Counted from the stretch's first letter, positions 1 to 8,312 are shown. The stretch: 64,000 bases of DNA from UBA2882 sp045542735 (GCA_045542735.1 JAZQLQ010000004.1:34915-98914), one strand, 5' to 3'. Notes: generated by a model from the letters alone, not told the origin. Program-made: numbers and translations.

Positions 1-378
1 GATATCAAAGATAAATGTCCTTCATTAAGAGATTATATGCTTTATGTGGAGCGTGTAAGAAAATATGCAGAGACCATGGAGCTTGGAAAGGCGGTGGAAA
101 TGGCTGTGAATGAATGTATAGCAGATGGAATCATGCCGGAATTTTTGACAGATCAAAAGGCGTTGGTGACAAAACTCAGTATTTATGAATATGATGAAGA
201 GCGTGAAATGAAATTGATTCGGAAAGATGAGAGAGAAATAGGAATAGAACTTGGGAGTCAAAAAATAAATCAATTATATAGTAGATTAAAGCATGAGAAA
301 CGTACAGAAGATTTAATGAGAGCAATTGATGATAGTGATTTTAGAAATTCGTTGTTGGAAACGTATAGTCTTGCGTAA
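1..378 (+). CDS. 3' part of an Rpn/PD-(D/E)XK nuclease family transposase-like gene (5' end outside window)
   Basis: The reading frame is open from base 1, so the gene starts before the window. I recognise the tail of the proteins annotated as 'Rpn family recombination-promoting nuclease/putative transposase', which are multicopy in Lachnospiraceae: a helical segment (RKYAETMELGKAVEMAV), then EFLTDQKALVTKL and a charged C-terminus. The nuclease domain would lie upstream, so activity cannot be judged. The gene ends 30 bases before a strong terminator. Its last ~60 codons recur, decayed, at 3355-3537. The family assignment rests on memory of the family, not on a search. Confidence 0.7.
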   Translation, partial: DIKDKCPSLRDYMLYVERVRKYAETMELGKAVEMAVNECIADGIMPEFLTDQKALVTKLSIYEYDEEREMKLIRKDEREIGIELGSQKINQLYSRLKHEKRTEDLMRAIDDSDFRNSLLETYSLA

Positions 379-408
379 AAATTTAAATAGTGGTGTATTG
401 TAAAAGGA

Positions 409-457
409 ATCCCTTGTTAATATACATTTTTGTATATATTAGCAAGGGATTTTTTTC
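409..457 (+). terminator. Intrinsic terminator of the Rpn-like gene
   Basis: Inverted repeat with arms around AATCCCTTG (409-417) and AGCAAGGGATT (441-451), extended by a TAATATAC/GTATATATTA inner stem, followed by a T run at 450-456. A very similar hairpin sits behind the decayed copy at 3568-3621, so gene end and terminator were duplicated together. Confidence 0.8.
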
Positions 458-525
458 TGTGTTTATCTCATGGAATTTATTCTGAAGTAACTACATTTTT
501 TATAAGCATTTATACCATAAGATGA

Positions 526-876
526 TTAATGAATTTGCTTTTTTAATCCAAGGATATAAGCATTAACTAATGCTTTTTCAAATTTATTCATACTGCGATA
601 TTTTACTATCATATTCATTTCGTCCTCCGACAGACGAAGTGCATATTTCAATTCGTCTGTGGAAATATCATCATCGAAAAAATCGCTAAGGGAAATGCCA
701 AGTCCATGACACAATTTGCGTAACGTCGGGATAGAAGGTTGTGTATTTCGCAAAATGATGTTATTCAGACTAGAATAAGGGACGCCGGATTCTTTAGCAA
801 GGCGGTAAACAGACCAACCCTTCTGTGTATAAAGTTCTTTGATTTTTGCAAGAACATCATTGTCAGTAATCGCCAT
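526..876 (-). CDS. XRE-family helix-turn-helix regulator
   Basis: 116 aa. The N-terminal ~65 residues form a Cro/CI-type HTH (GWSVYRLAKESGVPYSSLNNI, then TLRKLCHGLGISLSDFF). The C-terminal half (TDELKYALRLSEDEMNMIVKYR) is a helical tail typical of small Firmicute XRE regulators. The ATG at 874-876 follows an AGGA-type SD (884-889 on the plus strand). It is divergent from the zinc-ribbon gene, and the perfect palindrome at 972-987 between them is a plausible operator. The target is unknown. Confidence 0.85.
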   Translation of the reverse strand: MAITDNDVLAKIKELYTQKGWSVYRLAKESGVPYSSLNNIILRNTQPSIPTLRKLCHGLGISLSDFFDDDISTDELKYALRLSEDEMNMIVKYRSMNKFEKALVNAYILGLKKQIH

Positions 877-971
877 GGAAATTCCTCCATTAGTAAATAA
901 TATACTCTTATTTTACATTTTTATTTTTATAAAACAGAGATGTTGTAATGGGTGGCAAAATAGGATTTATA

Positions 972-987
972 CAACCCATATGGGTTG
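972..987. promoter_or_regulatory. 16-bp perfect palindromic operator candidate
   Basis: CAACCCATATGGGTTG is a perfect palindrome between the divergent XRE gene and the zinc-ribbon gene. A half-copy (ATGGGTGGCA) lies at about 948-957. The palindrome overlaps the -35 of the rightward promoter, as expected for a repressor site. Binding by the 526-876 product is inference. Confidence 0.5.
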
Positions 988-1013
988 CAAATAAAAAACG
1001 GATGTGAGATAAT
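985..1013 (+). promoter_or_regulatory. Sigma-A-like promoter reading right
   Basis: TTGCAA (985-990), 17-bp spacer, GATAAT (1008-1013). It would drive 1045 onward and the zinc-ribbon gene. Confidence 0.5.
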
Positions 1014-1044
1014 AATAAATAATTATTATATGGAGGTAAAAAAG

Positions 1045-1149
1045 ATGCAGAAAAATAAAATATTGTGTATGAGTAGAGAAAAGAAATGGTACTAGATGGA
1101 TTCACCAGAGTTAGTAGATTTTTTTACTATTGCAAGGTATGGATTATAA
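1045..1149 (+). other. Two tiny ORFs or a gene remnant
   Basis: An ATG at 1045 behind a good SD (GGAGG, 1032-1036) opens a 16-codon frame ending at 1095. A second 17-codon frame (MDSPELVDFFTIARYGL) runs 1096-1149. The good SD in front of so short a frame suggests either a leader peptide or a gene broken by mutation. No family recognised. Confidence 0.25.
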
Positions 1150-1167
1150 AACACAGGAGGAAAAAAT

Positions 1168-1767
1168 ATGTTTTGTATAAAATGTGGTAAGGAAATGAAT
1201 GACGATGCTCTGTTTTGTCCTGCATGTGGACAAAAAGTAGGCGAAGGAATTAGTAAACCAATTCTTGATGAGGCGCTACTTCAAGAAGGAGTAAAAAAGA
1301 TACAAGAAGGATGGCAGTATGCACAAGATAATGCAAAGAAAGTGCAAGAAAATATAAAAAAAGAGGGTAAATATCGTCAAATTATGATTTGGGGAGTTGC
1401 GGCACTTATTAGTGTTTTGTGTATTGTTGGTGTATATAAATGGAATATTAAACGAATAGAGACCGATATCATTGGAGAATGGAGAGTTCAGGAGGGTGTA
1501 TTTGGTGCGCCTGTTTCAAGTATAGAATTTCATGAAGATGGTGTGGTTCGCTACAGTGCTGTCTACGGGTATTATACCTTGGATAAAAATGAGTTGTTAT
1601 TGCATATTACCAGTGGGTTTACAGGAGAATTCATGGAATATTACAAAGTTCGTGTAAGTAAAAATAAATTGGTTTTAATTGATGAAAACGGATGTGAATT
1701 TACATATGAAAGAAAGCCTGAAACAACATATGGTACGCACACCATAGAGGTTTATGGCACAGAATGA
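1168..1767 (+). CDS. Zinc-ribbon membrane protein with lipocalin-like extracellular domain
   Basis: 199 aa. Starts with a zinc-ribbon (MFCIKCGKEMNDDALFCPACG: two CxxC pairs). A helical linker follows (about 35-65), then one membrane helix (about 70-90, IWGVAALISVLCIVGVYKW) and a C-terminal beta-rich region (IIGEWRVQEG...FHEDGVVRYSAVYGYYTLDKNELLLHI) that resembles the small lipocalin-like/DUF5640 folds of Firmicute surface proteins. Topology would put the zinc ribbon inside and the beta domain outside. AGGAGG SD at 1156-1161. The WG-repeat lipoprotein gene follows within 50 bases. The precise function is not known to me. Confidence 0.75.
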   Translation: MFCIKCGKEMNDDALFCPACGQKVGEGISKPILDEALLQEGVKKIQEGWQYAQDNAKKVQENIKKEGKYRQIMIWGVAALISVLCIVGVYKWNIKRIETDIIGEWRVQEGVFGAPVSSIEFHEDGVVRYSAVYGYYTLDKNELLLHITSGFTGEFMEYYKVRVSKNKLVLIDENGCEFTYERKPETTYGTHTIEVYGTE

Positions 1768-1809
1768 TAAAAAGTTAAATGGATAAAGCATATGAGGATG
1801 AAAATTACT

Positions 1810-3354
1810 ATGAGAAAAAATTGTATACTGAAAAAAAGTAGAGCGATAGAAAAAATATCAATCATGCTGTTATTCATATTGTTATGTGCATTATTAGTGG
1901 CATGCAATGAAAATAATAATAGTGGTGCAGCTGAGTTAAATCCAGAAGAGAGAAAAAATATTGAAACACTAGAAGAAACTAAGGAAGACATAGAGGAAGA
2001 TTTAACAAATGTAGAGTTTGTGTTTTCGCCAATGCAACATTTGGATGGTGTAGAAGAAATTACGTTATTATATTCTCAAAGACCGCTTGTACTTGGCGGA
2101 AATAGTCATGCTGTTATAAAAAATAATATGTATTTAGCAAAGAAAGATGGTAAGTATGGTCTGCTGGATATAAGTGGAAATTGGCAATGTACTCCGGAAT
2201 ATGCACAGATTACATATTACTATGATTATTTTTTAGAACCGGATTTAGGAGATCAGAGTGATAAATATTCCTTAGATAATAGTGGAAATATTTATTTATT
2301 GGAAGATCCTTATGTGGTAATGGGAACATGTTCTGATCCGCAATCTGTTTGGTGTGTTAATCAATCTAGGTTGATGTTGACGGCAGGTGGTGATTGCACA
2401 GTACAGAATAATCAATTTACATATGATGGAACAATTCCGGTTTATCAAATTACATACAGTTATGAAGAAAATTATGGGGATTATCTGCCTACCAATAATA
2501 ATTGCTATGCGGTTTGCACAGATGGTGTACTAAAAACAGATTTTGTTTACACAATGGCATCAGAGTTTTCTGATGGTCTAATTGCGGTAGAGAAAGCGGA
2601 TAAATGGGGATATTTAGATCAAGATGGAAATGAAGTGATTCCTTGTTTATATGAGGCAATAAGATGTGATAATGAGGAGCAAGGAATTGCTGCTTCTTGC
2701 ACAGAGGGATATGTTGTTCTTGCAAAAGATAATGAGTATGCGCTTGTTGATAAGACAGGAACAATAGTGATTCCATTTGGTCAATATGAGGTGTTAACGG
2801 AGGTGCAAAGTGGCCGATTATATGCAAGAAAAGATGGGACTTGGGGGATTATTTCGTTAAATGGGGAAGAATTAGTGACCCAACAATTCGATATGGATGT
2901 TCAAGAGGTAGAGGAAAAATTCATGTTTAAAGGAGTTATGGGAAGTTGTTTTGAACTGCCTAAAAGTTTTGAACAAAATATGGACGCATATCCGGCAAAT
3001 GGCTATTTATATGAGTTTTATGACAACGAAAGGAACATGATGATTTCAGTTAGTGAGGTACCGTTTGAAAAGTTGCCTTTAGGAGATAATCCGCATATGG
3101 CATTTGTAGATTATTATGAGTATATTTTACAATATGCATCAAATTGCTGGCATACGGTAGAGGAAAAAATATTAACAGAATATGACTATGTAATTGCTGG
3201 CAATGATGCGGAAAAGGAATATTATTACATGGGAATTAATTCAGAGGGACGTGCGTTAATTGAGATTATTGTAGAGTATCCTATTGAGCAAAAAAATGAA
3301 TGTCAAGTTGTATTAGAAGATTTTCTAAATAACTTTGAGGTACAAGTGTATTAG
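1810..3354 (+). CDS. WG-repeat lipoprotein
   Basis: About 514 aa. Start chosen at ATG 1810 because GAGGAT (1795-1800) stands 9 bases before it; an in-frame ATG at 1792 has no SD. The N-terminus is a lipoprotein signal peptide with Cys at residue 32 (ALLVAC). Then come several WG/KWG-type repeats, each 'K-x-G-K/T-W/Y-G-x-x-D-x-x-G' (KKDGKYGLLDISGNW, KADKWGYLDQDGNEVIP, KDNEYALVDKTGTIVIP, RKDGTWGIISLNGEELV), a fold that forms surface beta structures. The C-terminal ~130 residues lack repeats and resemble no family I can name. It would sit on the outer face of the membrane. AT-rich codon use matches the neighbouring accessory genes rather than metF. Confidence 0.8.
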   Translation: MRKNCILKKSRAIEKISIMLLFILLCALLVACNENNNSGAAELNPEERKNIETLEETKEDIEEDLTNVEFVFSPMQHLDGVEEITLLYSQRPLVLGGNSHAVIKNNMYLAKKDGKYGLLDISGNWQCTPEYAQITYYYDYFLEPDLGDQSDKYSLDNSGNIYLLEDPYVVMGTCSDPQSVWCVNQSRLMLTAGGDCTVQNNQFTYDGTIPVYQITYSYEENYGDYLPTNNNCYAVCTDGVLKTDFVYTMASEFSDGLIAVEKADKWGYLDQDGNEVIPCLYEAIRCDNEEQGIAASCTEGYVVLAKDNEYALVDKTGTIVIPFGQYEVLTEVQSGRLYARKDGTWGIISLNGEELVTQQFDMDVQEVEEKFMFKGVMGSCFELPKSFEQNMDAYPANGYLYEFYDNERNMMISVSEVPFEKLPLGDNPHMAFVDYYEYILQYASNCWHTVEEKILTEYDYVIAGNDAEKEYYYMGINSEGRALIEIIVEYPIEQKNECQVVLEDFLNNFEVQVY

Positions 3355-3537
3355 GAAATATGTGAGATGAAATTGATTCGGAAAGACGAGTGAGAACTCG
3401 AGATAGAAATTGGAAGTCAAAAAATAAATGAATGGTATAGTAGATTAAAGGAAGAAAAATGTACAGAAAATTTAATGAGAGCAATTGCTCACAGAGACTT
3501 TAGAAATTTGGCGTTAGAAGCGTATGATCTTGCATAA
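3355..3537 (+). pseudogene. Decayed copy of the 3' end of the Rpn-like gene
   Basis: The frame read from 3355 gives KLIRKDE, a stop (TGA 3391-3393), then a sequence closely matching the tail of the protein ending at 378 (GSQKIN-YSRLK-EK-TE-LMRAI, DFRN, and a final LA before the stop at 3535-3537). About 60 codons remain, with one in-frame stop. A similar terminator follows. The copy must derive from duplication or recombination between two Rpn-family genes. Confidence 0.85.
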
Positions 3538-3567
3538 TTCTTTTTTTATAGTAGTGAATCATATATT

Positions 3568-3621
3568 AAATCCCTTGTTAATATAGGTGTATTATAGCAT
3601 ACCTCTATTAACAAGGGATTT
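3568..3621. terminator. Bidirectional terminator between the Rpn remnant and metF
   Basis: Long inverted repeat: arms 3568-3588 (AAATCCCTTGTTAATAT...) and 3601-3621 with a 12-base loop. It lies between convergent units and is homologous to the hairpin at 409-457. Confidence 0.75.
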
Positions 3622-3632
3622 ATGTTTTATCT

Positions 3633-4490
3633 TTATTTAATCGCATCCATAATTTCAGCAGTCATTTTGGGCTTATTCATGGAGTAGATATGGATACCGT
3701 CTGCACCATATTCTTTTAAGTCCAAAATCTGACGAATTGCGTAGTCAATACCGGCTTTTCGCATATCTTCAGGGTTGTCACCGTATCTTGCTACCAAATC
3801 GGAGAATGCCTTGGGAATGGATGTTCCGGATAAGGAAATGGTAGTAGCTACCTGCTTAGCGGAAGTAATAGGCATGATGCCGGCGCAAATGGGAGTCGTA
3901 ATACCGTTTGCCAGGCATTTTTCCTGAAAATCATAAAATACATCATTATTCATAAATAACTGTGTGATTAAGAAATCACAACCTGTTGCCACTTTGTTTT
4001 TGAGATTAGCCATATCAGCCCGTTTGCTCATAGCTTCAAAATGCTTCTCAGGATAGCAGGCACCGGCGATATGTAAGTCGGTTTTGGATTTCATATAAGC
4101 AATCAGTTCATTTGCATAAGCAAAATCACGGCTGTCATATTGTTCATCTGTCATATAGGCAGGGCGGTCACCACGAAGAGCCAGCACATGGTTAATATTA
4201 GCAGCTGCTAATTCGTCACAAACCTTATCAATATCCTCTTTTTTGTTGCCGACACATGTCATATGGGCCAGAGCCTCAATACCCAACGTGTTTTTAATAT
4301 AGGAGGCGATTTCCACTGTTTTTTTGGAACGGCTTCCACCGGCACCGTAGGTAACGGAGATGAAATCCGGATGTAATTCACTCAATTTATCCAATGTGGC
4401 ATATACACCCTCAAATTCATCATCTTTTTTTGGAGGAAATACCTCAAAAGAGATGGTGGGTTTCTTTGTTTTAAAGAGATCTCTTATCAT
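3633..4490 (-). CDS. metF: Methylenetetrahydrofolate reductase
   Basis: 285 aa from the ATG at 4488-4490. It reduces 5,10-methylene-THF to 5-methyl-THF, feeding methionine synthesis (and possibly the methyl branch of acetogenesis). Family signatures: IRDLFKTKKPTISFEVFPPK at the N-terminus, SVTYGAGGS, NHVLALRGDRP, FLITQLFMNN and the GIHIYSMN end, in the TIM-barrel order of MetF. The frame extends 34 codons further upstream, but the only convincing promoter lies inside that extension (4540-4568) and an AGGAG (about 4503-4507) precedes the chosen start, so the longer start is unlikely. It ends against a bidirectional terminator. Confidence 0.95.
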   Translation of the reverse strand: MIRDLFKTKKPTISFEVFPPKKDDEFEGVYATLDKLSELHPDFISVTYGAGGSRSKKTVEIASYIKNTLGIEALAHMTCVGNKKEDIDKVCDELAAANINHVLALRGDRPAYMTDEQYDSRDFAYANELIAYMKSKTDLHIAGACYPEKHFEAMSKRADMANLKNKVATGCDFLITQLFMNNDVFYDFQEKCLANGITTPICAGIMPITSAKQVATTISLSGTSIPKAFSDLVARYGDNPEDMRKAGIDYAIRQILDLKEYGADGIHIYSMNKPKMTAEIMDAIK

Positions 4491-4539
4491 ATTCCAATCA
4501 AACTCCTGTCTGCTTTTTTCTTGTTTTTCAAACGGTAAT

Positions 4540-4568
4540 ATTGTATCATGTATATAACTTGTTTGCAA
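4540..4568 (-). promoter_or_regulatory. metF promoter
   Basis: On the minus strand: TTGCAA (4563-4568), 17-bp spacer, TACAAT (4540-4545). It decides the metF start because it lies within the longer open frame. Confidence 0.65.
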
Positions 4569-4631
4569 ATGAAATACAAATGGTATATCCATACGAAATA
4601 ATAATAGAAACAGAAAGAAGAGGAACGAGAC

Positions 4632-5444
4632 ATGGAAACAAATTTTAATTCCACCGCCGATTATGTAGCAAGCCCAGAGCTTCTTGCCAGTGTGAATGTG
4701 GCAATTGCTTTGGAGAAGCCTTTATTAATCAAAGGAGAGCCCGGTACAGGTAAGACAATGCTTGCAAAGGCAGTTGCCAATTCCCTAGGTAAAAAACTAA
4801 TTATCTGGAATATCAAATCCACTACTAAAGCACAGGATGGTTTGTATATGTATGATACCATCCAGCGTCTGTATGACGGCCAGTTTGGAGAAGAAGGTGT
4901 AGATGATATTGCACGTTACATCAAGCTTGGTAAGTTAGGAGAAGCTTTTGAAGAAGATGAACAGGTGATTCTTTTGATTGACGAGATTGATAAAGCTGAT
5001 TTGGAGTTCCCCAATGACTTATTATGGGAGCTTGATCAGATGGAGTTTTATATCCATGAGACAAAGAGAACCGTTAAGGCAAAACAGCGTCCCATTGTGA
5101 TTATCACATCCAATGCGGAGAAAGAATTACCGGATGCGTTCCTGCGTCGTTGTATTTTCCATTATATTGATTTCCCGGATGAAGAGTTGATGGAACAGAT
5201 TGTGCGCACCCACTATCCGGATGTGGAAGCAAACTTGTTAAAAAATGCCATGGATGTATTTTACAATATCCGTGCCATTCGTGACGTGCGCAAAAAACCC
5301 AGTACATCAGAGCTTATCGACTGGATTAACGCTTTGCAGATGAATGGTATTGAGCCTGACCGCATCCGTGCGGAGCTTCCTTTTGTTGGTGTAGTAGTCA
5401 AAAAAGATGAAGATTTGGAGACAGTAAAACATTATGTTCAGTAA
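4632..5444 (+). CDS. MoxR-family AAA+ ATPase
   Basis: 270 aa. Walker A GEPGTGKT at 35-42, Walker B ILLIDEID at about 113-120, and the sensor/arginine region ITSNAEKELPDAFLRRC near 160 are the MoxR pattern. MoxR ATPases act as chaperone-like ATPases paired with a von Willebrand factor A protein. The next gene is exactly that and overlaps by 11 bases, so the two are translationally coupled. GAGGA SD lies before ATG 4632. The client complex is unknown; the next gene downstream is spoIVA, but a terminator-like hairpin separates them. Confidence 0.9.
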   Translation: METNFNSTADYVASPELLASVNVAIALEKPLLIKGEPGTGKTMLAKAVANSLGKKLIIWNIKSTTKAQDGLYMYDTIQRLYDGQFGEEGVDDIARYIKLGKLGEAFEEDEQVILLIDEIDKADLEFPNDLLWELDQMEFYIHETKRTVKAKQRPIVIITSNAEKELPDAFLRRCIFHYIDFPDEELMEQIVRTHYPDVEANLLKNAMDVFYNIRAIRDVRKKPSTSELIDWINALQMNGIEPDRIRAELPFVGVVVKKDEDLETVKHYVQ

Positions 5445-6648
5445 GTTCTTTTATGAATTAAAAGCAAAAGGACTGGATATTTCATTAACGGAATGGCTGG
5501 CTTTGCATGCAGCGCTTGATAAGGGCCTTGCAAACAGCTCTTTAACAGAATTTTATTATCTTTCCCGTAGTATTCTTGTAAAAAGTGAAACGGATTTTGA
5601 TAAATTCGACACCGCCTTTTTGGAGCACTTCAAAGATGTGGAAAAGGATACAGAGGTTGGAGCGGAGATGCTTCGATGGCTGGATAAATCCGAAGAGATG
5701 AAGGCGCTTTTGGAAAAAGAAGAGAAGAAGTGGATGGATACACCGCAAGATACGATTCAGGTGGATAAAGAAGATGTAGAAACCAAGTTTAAGGAGCGTC
5801 TGCGTGACCAGGACAGCGAGCACAATGGCGGTAATTTCTGGATTGGTACCATGGGTAAGACTGCCTTTGGTAACAGTGGTAACTTTGTAGGCGGTATCCG
5901 AGTAGGTGGCGCGCCCGGCAATCAAAGTGCTTTTGAAGTTATCGGAGCCAGAAAGTATCGGGATTTCCGACATGATAGAGTCCTTGATAACAGACAATTT
6001 CAGACTGCTTTCCGGAAACTTCGTCAGTATTCGTCCCGTTTGGATATCCCCAAGACGGAGCTGGATCTGGATGGCACTATTGATAAGACTTGTAATAATG
6101 GCGGCCTTTTGGAAATCGTTATGGAAAAGCCCAGAAAGAATGCTGTAAAGCTGATGCTTTTGATGGATTCGGGTGGAACTATGATTCCTTATACCTCTTT
6201 AATGAACCGTTTATTCCAGGCCGTGAATAAATCCAATCATTTCAAAGATGTAAAATGCTATTATTTCCATAACTGCATCTATTCCAAGCTTTATAAGACA
6301 CCGGAATGTGAAAACGGTGACTGGGTAGATACGGAATGGGTATTCCGAAACATGGATAGTGACTATAAGGTTATCATCGTAGGTGATGCCGCCATGGCAC
6401 CGGAGGAGCTGTATTCGGAGACCGGTAATTATCGTGGGCCCAATGGCGGACTTTCCGGTTGGGAATGGCTGAATCAGTTGAAGAAGCATTACAAAAAGAT
6501 TGTGTGGCTGAATCCCAAGATGTCACCTAAGCCGGCACCTTGGCGTGAGGCAGAGACTGCTATTCAGAAACTGTTGCCCATGTATTTCTTATCTGTTGAC
6601 GGATTAAATGAAGCAATGGTTGAACTGATGCGCAAAAACAATCGTTAG
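5434..6648 (+). CDS. VWA-domain partner of MoxR (CoxE/ViaA-like)
   Basis: 404 aa. The N-terminal ~110 residues are helical (ELKAKGLDISLTEWLALHAAL is typical of MoxR-coupled VWA proteins). A Gly-rich middle (about 130-165) precedes the VWA domain, which begins with VKLMLLMDSGGTM (D245). The usual metal-coordinating DxSxS motif is DSGGT here, so the first Ser is Gly and the second Thr; metal binding could be altered. The domain continues with YYFHNCIYSKLYKTP and VIIVGDAAMAPEEL. Coupled to the MoxR ATPase, with which it is expected to form a complex. Confidence 0.85.
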   Translation: MFSKFFYELKAKGLDISLTEWLALHAALDKGLANSSLTEFYYLSRSILVKSETDFDKFDTAFLEHFKDVEKDTEVGAEMLRWLDKSEEMKALLEKEEKKWMDTPQDTIQVDKEDVETKFKERLRDQDSEHNGGNFWIGTMGKTAFGNSGNFVGGIRVGGAPGNQSAFEVIGARKYRDFRHDRVLDNRQFQTAFRKLRQYSSRLDIPKTELDLDGTIDKTCNNGGLLEIVMEKPRKNAVKLMLLMDSGGTMIPYTSLMNRLFQAVNKSNHFKDVKCYYFHNCIYSKLYKTPECENGDWVDTEWVFRNMDSDYKVIIVGDAAMAPEELYSETGNYRGPNGGLSGWEWLNQLKKHYKKIVWLNPKMSPKPAPWREAETAIQKLLPMYFLSVDGLNEAMVELMRKNNR

Positions 6649-6705
6649 AATCTCAGAAAATTCATCATTACAAATGCATTTTATGAAAATAAATGAATGA
6701 ATGAA

Positions 6706-6747
6706 AACCCCTTTGCATATATTTTACCAGTATATACAAGGGGGCTT
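6706..6747 (+). promoter_or_regulatory. Hairpin that buries the spoIVA Shine-Dalgarno (also terminator-like)
   Basis: Arms 6708-6721 and 6731-6744 pair in 13 of 14 positions and are followed by a T run (6746-6751). The SD AAGGGGG (6738-6744) lies wholly in the 3' arm; ATG follows at 6753. A CATATATT (6716-6723) in the 5' arm resembles a sigma-E -10; initiation about 7 bases later would omit the 5' arm and free the SD. The -35 is not convincing. Read-through RNA from the VWA gene would carry both arms. Confidence 0.6.
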
Positions 6748-6752
6748 TTTTT

Positions 6753-8225
6753 ATGGACAATTTTCAATTATACAAAGATATTGGCATGCGTACAAAGGGA
6801 GAACTATATTTGGGGGTCGTAGGACCTGTCAGAAGTGGAAAGTCTACATTTATCAAGCGCTTTATGGATGTGTGCGTGATTCCAAATATGGCGGAGGATT
6901 ATAATAAGACACTTATGGTAGATGAACTTCCCCAGAGTGCGGCAGGTAAGACTATCACAACCACCGAACCAAAGTTTGTGCCCAAGGAAGCGGCAAAAAT
7001 TTCACTGGGTAGTGATGTGGATGTAAAGGTGCGTCTCATCGATTGCGTGGGTTATATGGTGGATGGTGCCGGCGGGCATATGGAGAATGACATGGAGCGT
7101 ATGGTTAAGACACCTTGGTTTGAAGAGGAGATTCCTTTTACACAGGCGGCAGAAGTGGGTACCAGAAAGGTTATCTTTGATCATTCCACCATTGGCATTG
7201 TAGTGACAACCGATGGTAGTTTTACGGATATTCCTGCAGAAAATTACATACCGGCAACGGAGCGTACCATTATGGAATGCAAGCAACTACACAAGCCGTT
7301 TGTTGTGTTGGTGAACACAGAGAGACCACAGTCTAAGGAAGCCAAGGAATTGGCTGAGCGTTTGTCTGCGGAGTATGGTGTGACAGCTATGCCTATGAAT
7401 CTGGCACAATTAAAGAAAGAAGACATGGAGACGTTATTGTCACAGATTCTTTTGGAGTTCCCGATTTCCCGTATTGAGTTTTATATGCAGGGATTTGTGG
7501 AGATGCTTCCGTCCACCCATCCGCTGAAAATGGAATTGACAGAACAGTTACGGGAACAGATGGTTCATTATAATTGTATGCGTGACATTATGGAACATCC
7601 AATTTGTCTGGAAAGCCGTTATATCAAAAAGATGAAAACAGATGCCATCAATATGGCAGATGGTTCTGTACGAATTGACTTAACCATTGCAGACGAATGT
7701 TATTATGAATTGCTCAGTGACTTAATCGGAGAAGAGATTACATCAGAGTATCAGTTATTTGCCAAATTAAAAGAACTCTCGGCTATTGCCAAAGAGTACG
7801 AAGGTGTCCTCCCAGCCATTACCATGGTGAGACAAAAGGGCTATGGCGTTATGAAGCCCAGTAGGGATGAGATTACCTTGGGCAAACCCGAAGTCATTAA
7901 GCATGGCAATAAATATGGTGTGAAGATGAAAGCAGAAAGTCCGTCCGTACATTTGATTCGTGCCAACATTGAGACGGAGATTGCGCCGATTGTGGGGACA
8001 AAAGAACAAGCTGAGGATTTAATCCGTTATATTGAAGATGCGGATAATGAAGAAGGTAGCATCTGGGAGACCAATATTTTTGGCAAGAGTATCGAGCAAC
8101 TGGTAGAAGATGGTATCCGTAGCAAACTGTCCATGATTGGCGATGAAAGCCAGATTAAATTACAGGATTCCATGCAAAAGATTGTCAACGATACCACCGG
8201 CGGATTGGTGTGTATTATTATTTAA
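6753..8225 (+). CDS. spoIVA: Stage IV sporulation protein A, spore coat basement ATPase
   Basis: 490 aa, the usual SpoIVA length. It polymerises on the forespore membrane to form the basement layer of the coat. Visible features: LGVVGPVRSGKSTFIKRF with Walker A GPVRSGKS at 24-31, PQSAAGKTITTTEPKFVP, the GTPase-like DCVGYMVDGAGG, TTDGSFTDIP, and a conserved C-terminal region ending GGLVCIII. It shows that the organism sporulates. The SD is inside a hairpin stem. Transcription by mother-cell sigma-E is expected from the family. Confidence 0.97.
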   Translation: MDNFQLYKDIGMRTKGELYLGVVGPVRSGKSTFIKRFMDVCVIPNMAEDYNKTLMVDELPQSAAGKTITTTEPKFVPKEAAKISLGSDVDVKVRLIDCVGYMVDGAGGHMENDMERMVKTPWFEEEIPFTQAAEVGTRKVIFDHSTIGIVVTTDGSFTDIPAENYIPATERTIMECKQLHKPFVVLVNTERPQSKEAKELAERLSAEYGVTAMPMNLAQLKKEDMETLLSQILLEFPISRIEFYMQGFVEMLPSTHPLKMELTEQLREQMVHYNCMRDIMEHPICLESRYIKKMKTDAINMADGSVRIDLTIADECYYELLSDLIGEEITSEYQLFAKLKELSAIAKEYEGVLPAITMVRQKGYGVMKPSRDEITLGKPEVIKHGNKYGVKMKAESPSVHLIRANIETEIAPIVGTKEQAEDLIRYIEDADNEEGSIWETNIFGKSIEQLVEDGIRSKLSMIGDESQIKLQDSMQKIVNDTTGGLVCIII

Positions 8226-8233
8226 AATATTTC

Positions 8234-8262
8234 TTCAAACCACCCCCAAATTATGGTATTCT
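8234..8262 (+). promoter_or_regulatory. Promoter of the nucleoside salvage operon
   Basis: TTCAAA (8234-8239), 17-bp spacer, TATTCT (8257-8262). It overlaps the 5' arm of the hairpin described next, so initiation near 8269 leaves that arm out of the native transcript. Confidence 0.5.
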
Positions 8263-8307
8263 ATAAGAGGCGGAATCGCCCAAAAAGTATACCATAAAGA
8301 AGGGGTG
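8241..8307 (+). promoter_or_regulatory. Long hairpin burying the pnp Shine-Dalgarno
   Basis: CACCCC (from 8241) pairs with GGGGTG (8302-8307), and TATGGTAT (8252-8259) with ATACCATA (8289-8296). A small inner hairpin GGCG-GAAT-CGCC sits at 8269-8280. T run 8308-8312. The SD AAGGGGTG is in the 3' arm directly before ATG 8313. It can act as the spoIVA terminator and as a translational block on read-through RNA. Confidence 0.65.
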
Positions 8308-8312
8308 TTTTT

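Noticed and set aside
1792..1809. Upstream ATG as start of the WG-repeat lipoprotein
   Set aside because: No SD; the ATG at 1810 has GAGGAT at good spacing and leaves a normal signal peptide.
4491..4592. Longer N-terminus for metF
   Set aside because: MetF proteins start at the IRDLF segment, the only good promoter lies inside the extension, and an SD precedes the ATG at 4490.
5542..5997. 151-codon minus-strand frame
   Set aside because: Antisense to the VWA gene; no SD, no family likeness, composition explained by the sense codons.
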